The notes under the pieces were generated by a model, which had not been told where the DNA came from, did no database searches, and worked only from the letters and a program-made list of their open reading frames with translations. From CAVRUD01 sp963724285 (lineage in GTDB: Bacteria; Chloroflexota; Chloroflexia; Thermomicrobiales; UBA6265), in assembly GCA_963724285.1 (NCBI GenBank), contig CAVRUD010000013.1:473136-537135 (forward strand): a stretch of 64,000 bases of DNA, written 5' to 3'. Of the stretch, positions 26,309-35,392 are shown piece after piece. The translations under genes were made by a program, and so were the position numbers. Every line of letters begins with the position of its first letter. Within the stretch, counting starts at the first letter, position 1.

Positions 26309-27430
26309 ATGACTGCACGTACCTTCCCAGTCGGGCCGGCGTTACAATCGGTCCCGTCTCCGGAACGCACAGTGGCATTGCGTTGCGCCGGGGTCAGCAA
26401 GCGCTTCGGCGAAACGGTGGTGGTCGATGAACTCGACCTCACGGCCCATACCGGAGAGGTCGTCGCGCTGCTTGGACCGAGCGGTTGCGGCAAGACGACG
26501 ACGCTGCGCCTCATCGCCGGTTTCGAAGCCCAGGACAGCGGCACCATCGAGATCGGCGCACGGCTGGTCGCCGGTCCAGCGCCCGGCCGGGGTGTGCCGC
26601 CCGAGCGGCGGCGAGTCGGAATGGTCTTCCAGGACTATGCCCTCTTCCCCCACCTCACCGTCGGCAAGAACGTCGCCTTCGGCCTCACCCGGGACCAGCA
26701 GCGGAACGGGCTCGTCGACGCTGCCCTGGAAACGGTTGGCCTGCCCGGCTTCGCCGGGCGCATGCCACACGAGCTGTCTGGCGGCCAGCAGCAACGCGTT
26801 GCCCTGGCCAGAGCGTTGGCGCCCGGCCCGGACCTGATCCTGCTCGATGAACCGTTTTCCAATCTCGATGCGGCCCTGCGGGCGAGCGTGCGGGCTGAAG
26901 TCCGCCAAATCCTGGCCCGAGCGAAGACAACCGCCCTGCTGGTGACGCACGACCAAGAGGAGGCGCTCAGCCTCGCGGACCGGGTGGCGGTCATGTGGGA
27001 CGGCCGGGTGGTCCAGTCGGCAACGCCGGAAACCCTCTACCACCGGCCTGTCTCGCGAAACATCGCAACCTTCGTCGGAGATGCGCAGTTCATCTCCGGC
27101 ATTGCCGCTGGTCATACCGTCACGTGCGACCTGGGCACGCTGCCGCTGGTTGGCTCCGCCGAGGGCCCCGTTGATCTCCTCCTCCGGCCGGAGTCGATCC
27201 GCCTGGCGCCGGGCCGGGAGGATGTCATAGCGAACGGGACTGTGGTTGACCGCACGTTCTTCGGCCACGACCAGTTGCTCGCCATCCGCCTGGATAGCGG
27301 CCTCACCGTCAAGGCCCGCTTGGGTTCATACGGCGGGTTCAGAGCCGGCAACCGTGTGCATGTATCTGTGCGCGGCGCGGTGCTGCCGTTCGCGGCCGCC
27401 CCTTCGGCTGATCAGGCTCCTTCTCGATAG
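26309..27430 (+). CDS. Fe(III)-type ABC transporter ATP-binding protein
   Basis: A 373-residue importer ATPase. Walker A GPSGCGKTTTLR, Q-loop VFQDYALFPHLT, signature LSGGQQQRVALARAL, Walker B LILLDEPFSNLD and H-loop LLVTHDQEEAL are all intact. A C-terminal TOBE-like domain (VDLLLRPESIRL) follows, as in FbpC/PotA ATPases. Start uncertain: ATG 26309 is used, but an in-frame TTG at 26258 exists and neither has a good ribosome site. Its 3' end overlaps the decayed toxin gene on the other strand by 19 bp. Confidence 0.9.
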   Translation: MTARTFPVGPALQSVPSPERTVALRCAGVSKRFGETVVVDELDLTAHTGEVVALLGPSGCGKTTTLRLIAGFEAQDSGTIEIGARLVAGPAPGRGVPPERRRVGMVFQDYALFPHLTVGKNVAFGLTRDQQRNGLVDAALETVGLPGFAGRMPHELSGGQQQRVALARALAPGPDLILLDEPFSNLDAALRASVRAEVRQILARAKTTALLVTHDQEEALSLADRVAVMWDGRVVQSATPETLYHRPVSRNIATFVGDAQFISGIAAGHTVTCDLGTLPLVGSAEGPVDLLLRPESIRLAPGREDVIANGTVVDRTFFGHDQLLAIRLDSGLTVKARLGSYGGFRAGNRVHVSVRGAVLPFAAAPSADQAPSR

Positions 27431-27647
27431 ATCTGCAAATCTGGGATGCGCTCAAAGTGCCGGAGATTACGGGTCATGAGCGTCTGACCGTGGACCAGCG
27501 CGGTGGCCGCAATAATGAGATCAAAATCCGCGATCTGTAGACCGAGTCGGCGCAATCGAGCACGCTGTTAAGCGCATCAATGATCCAGTTCGTGTCGATC
27601 AGAAGTGGCGGAATCCTCGGACCATCGACTTCCTTCCTCTCGACCAC
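27412..27647 (-). pseudogene. Decayed VapC-type PIN toxin
   Basis: Reading from a GTG at 27647 with GGAG upstream gives VVERKEVDGPR then LLIDTNWIIDALN, the PIN N-terminus with its first acidic residue. After about 30 residues the frame leads nowhere. A second frame restarts at about 27541 with ADFDLIIAATALVHG and TLMTRNLRHFERIPDL, the PIN C-terminus with its last aspartates. About 75 central residues expected of the family are missing. This indicates an internal deletion with a frame change, so no RNase activity is expected. Confidence 0.75.
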
Positions 27648-27884
27648 GTCGGAGGTACTCCTTCATTTCCGTGGCGTCCTCGTCCGAAAGAAAGCCCGCA
27701 AAAATGCACAGTGTTGCTCGTTCGCGGCAACGTCATCCGGGGATTCGATTTCACGGGACAACAGAAAGCGCCGGCCGTTGCGCTTGAGGATGAGCGGGTG
27801 ACGGTCGGCGCGGTCGAGTAGATCCGCAATTTCGCCGGTTGCAGTTGCAACCTCGAATACGATGGTTTCTGGCGGCGTCGACAT
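27577..27884 (-). pseudogene. Antitoxin of the decayed VapBC-like pair, frameshifted
   Basis: From ATG 27884 the protein reads STPPETIVFEVATATGEIADLLDRADRHPLILKRNGRRFLLSREI, a Phd/YefM-like or short unknown antitoxin fold. It breaks at a TTTTT run near 27703. In the neighbouring frame the sequence continues as FLSDEDATEMKEYLRRGREEGS, running to a stop at 27577 that overlaps the toxin start, as in normal operons. One missing or extra T explains the break. Confidence 0.65.
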
Positions 27885-27978
27885 CGTTGGCTCTTCCTGG
27901 TAGCTCATGCCGGTTCAGACAATTCTAGCCCCAACCCAACATATCGCCCCACCCACCGGGGCCGAGGGCAAGCCACCA

Positions 27979-28473
27979 ATGAGGGTTGCAGTGGAGATCG
28001 AATCCCAATCCGCGGAAGAAACCCGCTCCTTCGGCACCCGTCTCGCCCAACAATTACGCATCGGAGACGTCGTCCTGCTCCACGGCGACCTTGGCGCGGG
28101 CAAGACGACCCTGACGCAAGGGCTCGCTCAGGGCCTTGGCATCACTGAGCCGGTCCAGAGCCCAACCTTCACCCTCGTCGCCGAACACCTGGGTTACACC
28201 GCCGACGGCGCCCCAATTCGCCTTTACCACCTCGACCTTTACCGCCTCGGCGGCGAGGAGGATTTGGACGACATCGGCTTCGAAGACCTCCTCGCCCCAA
28301 CCGACGGCATCTCGATCATCGAGTGGCCCGAGCGGGCCGGAAGGTGGCTTCCCGAACGCTACATCCTCGTCAGGATCGAGCGGATCGGCGAAGACACCCG
28401 CTGGCTGAGGCTCAACGCCAGTCACCTGGGCCGTGAAATCGCCATGCCTCCGATTGCCCCTGAGGAGGGGTAG
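27979..28473 (+). CDS. tsaE: tRNA t6A-modification ATPase TsaE
   Basis: ATPase that supports the TsaB-TsaD complex in making N6-threonylcarbamoyladenosine at tRNA position 37. The 164 residues have Walker A GDLGAGKTTLTQGLAQGLG, the SPTFTLV switch and YHLDLYRL, all diagnostic for YjeE/TsaE. Start at ATG 27979 is preferred because the protein begins at the conserved ETRSFG region soon after; ATG 27907 is in frame. tsaB and tsaD follow 3 kb downstream, separated by a repeat and a broken ABC importer. Confidence 0.93.
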   Translation: MRVAVEIESQSAEETRSFGTRLAQQLRIGDVVLLHGDLGAGKTTLTQGLAQGLGITEPVQSPTFTLVAEHLGYTADGAPIRLYHLDLYRLGGEEDLDDIGFEDLLAPTDGISIIEWPERAGRWLPERYILVRIERIGEDTRWLRLNASHLGREIAMPPIAPEEG

Positions 28474-28503
28474 GGCGGCTGGAAAGAGCGCATTGCAAAG
28501 GCT

Positions 28504-28790
28504 TTGCGCCGCGTCGGCGTCGCCTGGGGCCGATGCGGAACGCCGTCTCGGCGTCGCCCGGGGCTGATGCGGGGCGCCGTCCCGGCCACGCCCGGGGCTA
28601 AAGACCCCGGGCTGACCCAAATAACCCGGCTGAAGCCGGCTGCGGCCCGTCTCGACAGGCGAATGGCCTCGTGATTTCGGCGTTGTAGCCCCCTTCAGGG
28701 GGGTAATTAGGTTCAGCCCGGGGTCTTTAGCCCTGGGCGACGCCTGGCCGGCGCAACGCGTCCCGCCGGGCGACGCCGAGACGGCGTTCC
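28504..28790. repeat. MITE-like element, family B copy 3
   Basis: Left side TTGCGCC and a doubled GTCGCCCGGGGCT arm; centre ACCCGGCTGAAGCCGGCT; right side CAGCCCGGGGTCTTTAGCC then GGCGCAACG. The arms match copy 1 (11870) and the DNA bracketing the transposase (57404-58511). It fills most of the 430-bp gap between tsaE and the sugar-binding protein. Confidence 0.75.
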
Positions 28791-28836
28791 GCGATGCCAC
28801 GGGCCGCGCCAGGACGGCGCACCGTAACACCAGATA

Positions 28837-28874
28837 CAGCACGGGGTACGGCACCTTCGCCGTACCCCGTGCTG
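28837..28874. terminator. Bidirectional hairpin between convergent genes
   Basis: A perfect 16-bp stem (CAGCACGGGGTACGGC with its inverse) and a 6-nt loop, between the 3' ends of tsaE and the binding-protein gene. No T-run follows, so termination is inferred from position and stability. Confidence 0.6.
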
Positions 28875-28905
28875 CGATTGCTGACAACGCATGTTCGACC
28901 GAGAG

Positions 28906-30246
28906 CTACCCCTCGATCTCCGCCAACTGCTTGACAATCGGCGCGGCTGCCTCGTCCAACTCAGCCTTGACATCTTCGAACACAGACTGCGGATCCTCAG
29001 CCTGGAGGGTGATCCGATCAAGACCACTTCCAATGATTTGGTCCCCGCCTGGCACGAAGCTGCGGGCAACGTCCTGCGGCCTCGTGATCGCGAGCTGATC
29101 CACGGCCGTCTTGAAGTTGGGATTCTGGGCGAAGAAGTCGACCATCGACGGATCCACGCTGGCCGACTTGCGAACCGGCATGTATCCAGTGGTCTGCGAC
29201 CAGTATGAGGTGATCTCCGGCGAGGTCGCGAAGGCGATGTACTTGAACGCCGCTTCCTGCTTCTCGGCCGGGGAACTGGCGAGAATTGCCAGACCCGCTC
29301 CGCCAGTGCACACGCCTGGGCCGACCTCCTGGGGCAGGAACGCCGTCCTGAAGTTGACCTGGGCACTCTCGGTGATGTCACCAAGGCTGTCCGTGGAAGC
29401 CATCATGGCCGCGGTAAAACCGGTTGAAAAGTCGGCTTCGGAGTCGTCCGGGGACGTCGTCCACCCATCAGCGATGGCTCTTCGAAGGTATTCGGCGGCG
29501 TTGACAGCTCCCTCCTCAGCGATCCGGATGTTGAATTCGGGGTCAGAATACGATCCGTTGAACGCCCAGGCCATGCACTGGAAGAGCCAGGAGGTGTAGG
29601 ACGCGGTACCGCCGAACGCGAACGCCGACTGCGTGATCGTATCGCCGTCCTTCTTGACCAACTGGGGAGCGACCTCGGCCAAGGAGGACCACGTCGCCGG
29701 TGGACCGTCTAGGCCAGCTTCGGCGAACATGTCGACGTTGTAGTAGAAGAGAGGGGTGGATCGAGCGAACGGCATCCACCACTGTTGATCCTGGCGGTAG
29801 CCCTCGTCGATCAGTGAATCGACGTAGTCGCTCCGATCGATCCCTTCGGCGGTGATGAAGTCGTTCAGCGGTGCGAGCGAGTTAGCAAGGTAAAACTTGA
29901 ACCACCAGACGTCCGAGAGGACGCTCACGTCCGGCGTCTGATTGGCGGGGAGGGCCGCGGTCAGCTTCTGTGCAGTCTCCTCGTAGGTGCCGCCGTACTC
30001 GAAGTTGACCTTGACGTCGGTCTGCGACTCGTTGAAGCGCTTCACGATCTCGGCCTCGGCCTCGGCTTTTTTGCCGCTCCACGACCCCCAGTAGGTGATT
30101 TCCACGGTCGATCCGGTCTGCTTCACTACAGCCGAAGCCGCGAAGGCCCGGCTGCGCTTGTTACCGACAGTGACCGCGCCTGTGGCGGCTGCTCCGGCTG
30201 CGCACTTCAGCAACAACCGACGGCTATATCCAGAATCCTGCGACAT
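28906..30246 (-). CDS. Tat-exported sugar-type ABC substrate-binding protein
   Basis: A 446-residue extracellular binding protein of the UgpB/MalE class. A Tat-type SRRLLLKCAAGAAA signal opens it, then VEITYWGSWSGKKAEAEAEIVKRFNES, ANQTPDVSVLSDVWWFKFY and a LDGPPATWSSLAEVAPQL segment, as in glycerol-3-phosphate and oligosaccharide binders. The coding frame is intact. The only permease next to it (30314-31353) is broken and no second permease or ATPase is nearby, so the system is probably non-functional or borrows parts. Confidence 0.85.
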   Translation of the reverse strand: MSQDSGYSRRLLLKCAAGAAATGAVTVGNKRSRAFAASAVVKQTGSTVEITYWGSWSGKKAEAEAEIVKRFNESQTDVKVNFEYGGTYEETAQKLTAALPANQTPDVSVLSDVWWFKFYLANSLAPLNDFITAEGIDRSDYVDSLIDEGYRQDQQWWMPFARSTPLFYYNVDMFAEAGLDGPPATWSSLAEVAPQLVKKDGDTITQSAFAFGGTASYTSWLFQCMAWAFNGSYSDPEFNIRIAEEGAVNAAEYLRRAIADGWTTSPDDSEADFSTGFTAAMMASTDSLGDITESAQVNFRTAFLPQEVGPGVCTGGAGLAILASSPAEKQEAAFKYIAFATSPEITSYWSQTTGYMPVRKSASVDPSMVDFFAQNPNFKTAVDQLAITRPQDVARSFVPGGDQIIGSGLDRITLQAEDPQSVFEDVKAELDEAAAPIVKQLAEIEG

Positions 30247-30313
30247 GTAATGTTCCTCCTCGCAGCCACGTTTCCGGCGAACTATGGGGGCTCGCCGGAA
30301 ACGGTGCCATTAC

Positions 30314-31353
30314 TTACCCTTTCGGCGTCCCGGACGTGATCCCCTCAATGATGCTTCGCTGGGCCTAGATGTAGTTCACGAGCAACAGGAGGATGACGAA
30401 GATCGTCGCCGACATGACGACGCCCCAATCGGTGTTGGATGTCCCTTCCTGGTCGTAAAGCTTCGCGACATCGACGGTGAGGGGCCGCATGTAGTCGCCT
30501 TGGTCACGATCAGAGGACGGGAGTAGTCGACGAGGAAGCCAGTGCCATTGACCAGCCCGCCCTTCGTCATCACATGAATGATGCCCTACGACAGGAACGT
30601 TTGGAGGATCGACGTGACAAGGAAGAAGAAGCTGATCGGCGAGAGCACTGGGATCCTCACGATCCAGAACTGATTAAAAAGACTCCCGCCCCGTCTCGGT
30701 TGGCTACCTCGCAGAGATCCTTAGGTATTTCCTGGAGCCTCGAAAGGAATATCACCGCCGCGACGCCGAGTATGTTCCAGATGAAGACAATACTTACCGG
30801 CGCCATCGCTATGGTTGGGTCGCGGAGCCAGCGATCCGGCGTTGGAAGGTGCATCCATTCCAGCGACGTGTTCATCAGTCCGTACCGGGAATCAAAGATG
30901 TAGACCCAGACGATGCCGATCGCGGCGCCACTCAAGAGTGACGGGGCAAAGACAATCGCCCGGGCGCCATCCCGTCCCCGAAGCGGCTGATTGAGCAAGT
31001 GCGCAATCAACAAGCCAGGCACCAGCGATCCGCCGACCGCTCCCGCCGTAAAAAAAGGTGTTGCGCCGCACCTGGAGAAAGGTGTCATCGGTAAAGAGGC
31101 CCCGGTAGTTCTCCAGACCGACCCATTCCTTGGTCCGGGCGATCAGATCCCACTTCACCAAGCTGAGGTAGCCGCTGTAGACCATCGGCCAATAGGTGAA
31201 GACGCCGAAGAGCAACAGGTTGGGGCCAACGAAGAGGAGGAAGAGGAGCCATTCCGAACGGAGCATCCGCCGGATCGGGCCCACTCGTTCCGCTGTTGGT
31301 CGCACGACGTCAGCAGCCGATGATGCGGAGATCGGCGTCGTTTCGAGCATCAT
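30314..31353 (-). pseudogene. Broken MalF/UgpA-type ABC permease
   Basis: Permease similarity runs through at least three frames. WLLFLLFVGPNLLLFGVFTYWPM starts in the first. GLLIAHLLNQPLRGRDGARAI and NILGVAAVIFLSRLQEIPKDL continue in a second. PISFFLVTSILQTF, with a stop four residues later, is in a third, and the tail MSATIFVILLLLVNYI also ends at an internal stop. The EAA loop region (EIPKDLCEVA) is crossed by a frameshift. Several shifts plus in-frame stops indicate real decay. It lies just upstream of the intact binding-protein gene on the same strand. Confidence 0.8.
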
Positions 31354-31559
31354 TCCCCTCATCGGCCGCAGGAGCTACCTCCGTGCGGCGTCGCTCGGCT
31401 GTACTATCTTCCCCTGTCAGCTCGGGGAACCGGTAAACCGGCTGTTAAAGGCCCGAGGTTTGGTGCGGTTTGATTGTTAAAGCGTACCACTCCGGTGCTA
31501 CGCAACCAACACCCGCTCCGTCAACCGGTTCGGATGCACAGCGTTGAAGGAACACAGAC

Positions 31560-32255
31560 GTGAGGGAATCGCCGCCGACGCCGCCCACCCTCCAGCAGTG
31601 GCTGCTGGCGATCGACAGTTCGACCGATCAGGCAGGCGTTGCCCTCTTTGACGGGCAGCGGCTCGCGGAGCTGACCTGGACCGCCGGACGTACCCAGACG
31701 ACCTCACTCTTGAGCGAGGTCGACCACCTCCTCAACCTGCAGGGTGTGGCCCTCAGCGACATTGCCGCCATTGCGGTGGCGACCGGACCCGGGGCGTTCA
31801 GCGGACTCAGGGTTGGATTTGGTATTGCCAAGGGCCTGAGCCTCGCCCGCGGGCTTCTGCTGCTCGGCATACCAACCCTCGACGCGGCGGCGTTGCCCTG
31901 GTCTACCCAAGGATCTCCGGTGGTAGCCGTCGTCCCGGCCGGCCGGGGCAGGATTGTCTGGGCGGAATATGGCGAGGTCGACGGAGCATGGACTCAAACC
32001 GCGCGGCCGCTGAACAGCACGCCCGCCGAACTTGTCGCCCGCTGCGCGGAGTTTGTGTCCGGCGCGACGGTAACGGGTGAGCTTGTCGACGCCCTGGCGG
32101 CGGAGTTGGCATCACTGCCAGGCATCACGGTTCCCGGCGGCTCGCTCCGGCTGCGCCGGCCGGGCAGCGTTGCCGAGCTCGCCTGGGAAAGATTCGCGCG
32201 CGGAGAGTCCGACGATTCTGCCTCTTTGGCGCCGGTCTACCTGCACGGACGGTAG
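31560..32255 (+). CDS. tsaB: tRNA t6A-modification protein TsaB
   Basis: A 231-residue scaffold of the threonylcarbamoyl-transferase complex. It has the ASKHA-type beginning LLAIDSSTDQAGVALFDG, the conserved IAAIAVATGPGAFSGLRVGFGIAKGLS and VVPAGRGRIVWAEY, which in orthologues follows the VALDARMGEVYWA position. GTG start. First of a run tsaB-rimI-tsaD on one strand. Confidence 0.93.
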   Translation: MRESPPTPPTLQQWLLAIDSSTDQAGVALFDGQRLAELTWTAGRTQTTSLLSEVDHLLNLQGVALSDIAAIAVATGPGAFSGLRVGFGIAKGLSLARGLLLLGIPTLDAAALPWSTQGSPVVAVVPAGRGRIVWAEYGEVDGAWTQTARPLNSTPAELVARCAEFVSGATVTGELVDALAAELASLPGITVPGGSLRLRRPGSVAELAWERFARGESDDSASLAPVYLHGR

Positions 32256-32359
32256 CATTTCGAGGTTGTTTCGACGGCGCGAGAGTGCTAACGTCCTCAG
32301 ATAATCAGGCGGCATTCCTCCGGCATGGCACTCTTGGACATTCCGGTTGGGAGGGAACG

Positions 32360-32386
32360 ATGACCCGCCTGCCGCACGGAAAGTGA
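32360..32386 (+). other. Possible 8-codon leader frame overlapping the rimI start
   Basis: ATG at 32360 has a strong GGGAGGG 3-4 nt upstream and reads MTRLPHGK before a TGA that overlaps the proposed GTG start of rimI (GTGA). The strong ribosome site sits in front of this short frame and not in front of rimI, which suggests translational coupling. It could also be chance. Confidence 0.35.
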
Positions 32387-33078
32387 CCATCGTGTTTCGG
32401 ATCGAACCGATGACGCAGGATGATGTGCCGGAGGTGAGCCGCCTGGAACGGCGTTGCTTCACCAACCCCTGGCCGCTCTCCGCCTACCGGCGGGAACTGC
32501 GCCTGCCCGAACAGAACGCCTACATCGTGCTGCGCCACACCCCGGTCGCCGGCAACGGCAACGGCAACGGCAATGGCTCCGAGCCGCACGGCCGCGGCCT
32601 CAGCCGCCTTCCCCTGCTCTCCTTTGCCCGCCGCGCTGATCCAGCCGGGCCCAGAGTTGTCGGCTTTGCCGGCATGTGGCACATGTTCGACGAGGCCCAC
32701 ATCACCACGATCGGCGTCGAGCCGGAGCAGCGCGGCCGAGGACTCGGCGAATTGCTCTTCGTCGCCCTCGTCGACGAGGCGATCCGCCGGGGAGCCGCCT
32801 GGCTCACCCTTGAAGTCCGGGTCTCCAACGACGCCGCCCAGGCGCTCTACCAGAAGTACGGCTTTACTGTGCACGGCACGCGCAAGCGCTACTACAGCGA
32901 CAACAACGAAGATGCGTACGTGATGTGGTCCCCGTCACTGCACGACGAGGAGTACCTCGCCCTACTTGCCGACCTGCGCGGGTTGGTCCTGGCACGCTAC
33001 CCCCACGCCGGGCTCCCCGCGACGATGCCATCGATCGGCGACCGGACCACGATCGAAGGGCACGGCGCGGCCTCGTGA
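32383..33078 (+). CDS. rimI: RimI-like GNAT N-acetyltransferase
   Basis: Family members acetylate the N-terminus of ribosomal protein S18 or other proteins with acetyl-CoA. The 231 residues have FRIEPMTQDDVPEVSRLERRCFTNPW, IGVEPEQRGRGLGELLF (acetyl-CoA loop) and VRVSNDAAQALYQKYGF. An unusual low-complexity insert GNGNGNGNG (near residue 55) and a 25-residue proline/arginine-rich segment split the fold between strands. There is also a C-terminal extension of about 40 residues beyond normal RimI. It lies between tsaB and tsaD, a common bacterial arrangement, and overlaps tsaD. Confidence 0.87.
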   Translation: MTIVFRIEPMTQDDVPEVSRLERRCFTNPWPLSAYRRELRLPEQNAYIVLRHTPVAGNGNGNGNGSEPHGRGLSRLPLLSFARRADPAGPRVVGFAGMWHMFDEAHITTIGVEPEQRGRGLGELLFVALVDEAIRRGAAWLTLEVRVSNDAAQALYQKYGFTVHGTRKRYYSDNNEDAYVMWSPSLHDEEYLALLADLRGLVLARYPHAGLPATMPSIGDRTTIEGHGAAS

Positions 33079-34202
33079 ACATTCTGGGTATCGAAACGTC
33101 CTGCGATGAGACGGCGGCGGCGATCGTCACCGGGGGCCGCCGGGTGCGCTCCAACGTCATCGCCTCCCAGATCGCCCTCCATCGCGCCCATGGCGGCGTC
33201 GTGCCGGAGCTCGCCGCCCGGGCGCATGTCACCGCGATCGTGCCGGTGGTCGAGGCCGCCATCGCCGAGGCCGGCGTCTCCCGGGACGAGATCGACGCCG
33301 TGGCGGTCACGGTTGGCCCTGGACTGGCCGGCGCCCTGCTGGTCGGGGTGAACGTCGCCAAGGCATTTGCCTACGGGCTGGACCGGCCCCTGATCCCCGT
33401 TAACCACCTGGAAGCGCACGTCTACGCCAACTGGCTGACGCTGCCGGATCCGAACGATGCAAGCCAGGCGCTCACACCGGCCCCGCGCTTTCCGCTCCTC
33501 TGTTTGCTCGTCTCGGGCGGCCACACCGAACTGATCCTGATGACGAACCACGGCCGCTATCGGCATCTCGGCAGGACGCTGGACGACGCGGCAGGCGAGG
33601 CATTCGACAAGGGCGCACGCCTGCTCGGCCTCGGCTTTCCCGGCGGTCCCGCCATTCAGAAGGCGGCGGTAGACGGCGATCCTGCCCGATTCGAGCTCCC
33701 TCGTGCCTGGCTGGGCGACTCGGACGATTTCTCGTTCTCTGGACTCAAGACGGCGCTGCTCAGACTCACTGAGCCATACCGGCGTACATCGACCGCCACG
33801 CCGGAGTTCAGCCCCGACGGTCCGTTCCCGCTGCACCGGCCGGTTGAGTTGTCGGAGGATGCCCCGGTAGCCGATCTGGCCGCGGGCTTTCAGGAGGCGG
33901 TCGTCGAGGTGCTCGCTGTCAAGACCGCGCGGGCCGCGCTGGCGCACGACGTCAAGACGGTCATCCTGGCCGGTGGTGTCGCGGCGAACGCCGCCCTGCG
34001 AGACCGGCTGGTGAGCGAGGTAGCGAAAACCTGCGGCCCCGATGTGCCGGTACGCTACCCACCGATGGCCTTGTGCACCGACAACGCGGCGATGGTGGCC
34101 GGAACCGCCCACTTCGCGCTGCAATCCGGCCATCAGGCCGGCTGGGAGACCGACGTCTACCCGCGACTCGGCCTGGGAGAACGTGCGGTCGCAATCGGCT
34201 AG
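33075..34202 (+). CDS. tsaD: tRNA t6A threonylcarbamoyltransferase TsaD
   Basis: Catalytic subunit transferring threonylcarbamoyl to A37 of ANN-decoding tRNAs. The 375 residues show LGIETSCDETAAAIV, VNHLEAHVYANW (metal-binding histidines), LLVSGGHTEL, FDKGARLLGLGFPGG, DFSFSGLKTALLR, ILAGGVAANAALR and ALCTDNAAMVAG, all intact. Start GTG at 33075 overlaps the rimI stop (GTGA). With tsaE and tsaB it makes three of the four bacterial t6A genes; tsaC is not in the window. Confidence 0.96.
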   Translation: MNILGIETSCDETAAAIVTGGRRVRSNVIASQIALHRAHGGVVPELAARAHVTAIVPVVEAAIAEAGVSRDEIDAVAVTVGPGLAGALLVGVNVAKAFAYGLDRPLIPVNHLEAHVYANWLTLPDPNDASQALTPAPRFPLLCLLVSGGHTELILMTNHGRYRHLGRTLDDAAGEAFDKGARLLGLGFPGGPAIQKAAVDGDPARFELPRAWLGDSDDFSFSGLKTALLRLTEPYRRTSTATPEFSPDGPFPLHRPVELSEDAPVADLAAGFQEAVVEVLAVKTARAALAHDVKTVILAGGVAANAALRDRLVSEVAKTCGPDVPVRYPPMALCTDNAAMVAGTAHFALQSGHQAGWETDVYPRLGLGERAVAIG

Positions 34203-34293
34203 GATGCGCGGGGCAACCGCGCCCGCAGTCGATCCGACGACCGTCCGGTCCATCACGGCCCGCTCGGTCTGCCACGAAGAGAGCTGATCAGGC

Positions 34294-35166
34294 ATGCCCT
34301 CTCAGGTTCCGAACGGCGCCCGTGAACTCGCGATCGAAGCCGCCCGCGACGCTGGCGCTCTCCTGCGCGAGCGCCTAACCCAACCCCGAAACGTCCAGTT
34401 CAAGGGCTCCGTCGACCTGGTCACCGATTCCGACCGGGCCTCGGAGGCGCTCATCGCCCAGCGCATCCGGGACGCCTTTCCGGCCCACCGGCTGATCGGC
34501 GAAGAGGGCGCAAGGGGCGCAGGTCCGGGCCCGGATACTCCCGGTGGGCCGAATGGGTCCGCCGGGACCGGCGATCCGTCCCGGTTCGGCTGGGTCGTCG
34601 ATCCGCTCGACGGCACCACCAACTATACCCACGGCTATCCCCACTTCGCGGTTTCGATCGGGCTGGAATGCGACGGCACGGTCATCCTCGGCGTCGTCTA
34701 CGACCCGATGCGCGACGAACTCTTCGTCGCCGAGCGGGGAGACGGCGCAAGCTGCAACGGTGCTCCGATCGCCGTGAGCGGCCAGGGCGAGCTGCTACGC
34801 TCGTTGCTTGCCACCGGGTTTCCCTACGACCTCACCAAGCGCCAGGAAAGCGACGCCATCTGGCTAGCGCTAAACAGCGCCTGTCAGGGTGTCCGCCGCG
34901 ACGGCTCGGCCGCGCTCAACCTGTGCTATGTCGCCTGCGGACGGGTCGATGCCTTCTGGGAGCGGCCGTTGCAGCCCTGGGATATGGCAGCGGGGGCGAT
35001 CCTCATCGAGGAGGCGGGGGGCATCGTCACAAACTACCGCGGTGCCGATTGGGATCCGTATCAGCGGGAAGTCATCGCCAGCAACGGCGCCCTGCACCCA
35101 ACGATGCTGGCGGTCATCGAGGAACACGCCTCCCCGGAGCCGGCACCCCCGTTCCCTCGCGATTAA
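34294..35166 (+). CDS. Inositol monophosphatase family protein
   Basis: A 290-residue Mg2+/Li+-sensitive phosphatase fold. VTDSDRASEALI, LIGEEG, WVVDPLDGTTNYTHGYP (motif with the metal-binding aspartates) and LQPWDMAAGAILIEEAGG match the family. Substrates of relatives include myo-inositol phosphate, histidinol phosphate and fructose bisphosphate. The inositol role is plausible because PimA-like and PgsA-like genes are 18 kb away, but it is not proven. It follows tsaD by 91 bp. Confidence 0.9.
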   Translation: MPSQVPNGARELAIEAARDAGALLRERLTQPRNVQFKGSVDLVTDSDRASEALIAQRIRDAFPAHRLIGEEGARGAGPGPDTPGGPNGSAGTGDPSRFGWVVDPLDGTTNYTHGYPHFAVSIGLECDGTVILGVVYDPMRDELFVAERGDGASCNGAPIAVSGQGELLRSLLATGFPYDLTKRQESDAIWLALNSACQGVRRDGSAALNLCYVACGRVDAFWERPLQPWDMAAGAILIEEAGGIVTNYRGADWDPYQREVIASNGALHPTMLAVIEEHASPEPAPPFPRD

Positions 35167-35264
35167 TCGGGGTCATCGGTGCGTAATCGTTGCCATTCCA
35201 CAGGCAGAACGCGCCTTTGTGCCGCGAGCACATCCGACTCGGCGTGCGCACGGCGTGCCGAACC

Positions 35265-35292
35265 TTGATCGACGGCACGGCTCTGCTAGACT
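35265..35292 (+). promoter_or_regulatory. Possible promoter of the c-di-AMP receptor gene
   Basis: TTGATC (35265-35270), 16-nt spacer, TAGACT (35287-35292), leaving about a 90-nt leader before the start codon. Only moderate matches. Confidence 0.4.
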
Positions 35293-35392
35293 CCGAATGC
35301 TCTGCCACGGTTTCGTAGTGGTTTCCACGTTGGAAGCCTACGGAACGCGCCAACGAGGGCGCATTGCCGGCAGGAGGAGGACGGAGGGCAAG

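Noticed and set aside
32997..34295. 432-codon open frame on the minus strand
   Set aside because: Antisense to tsaD, which is fully conserved.
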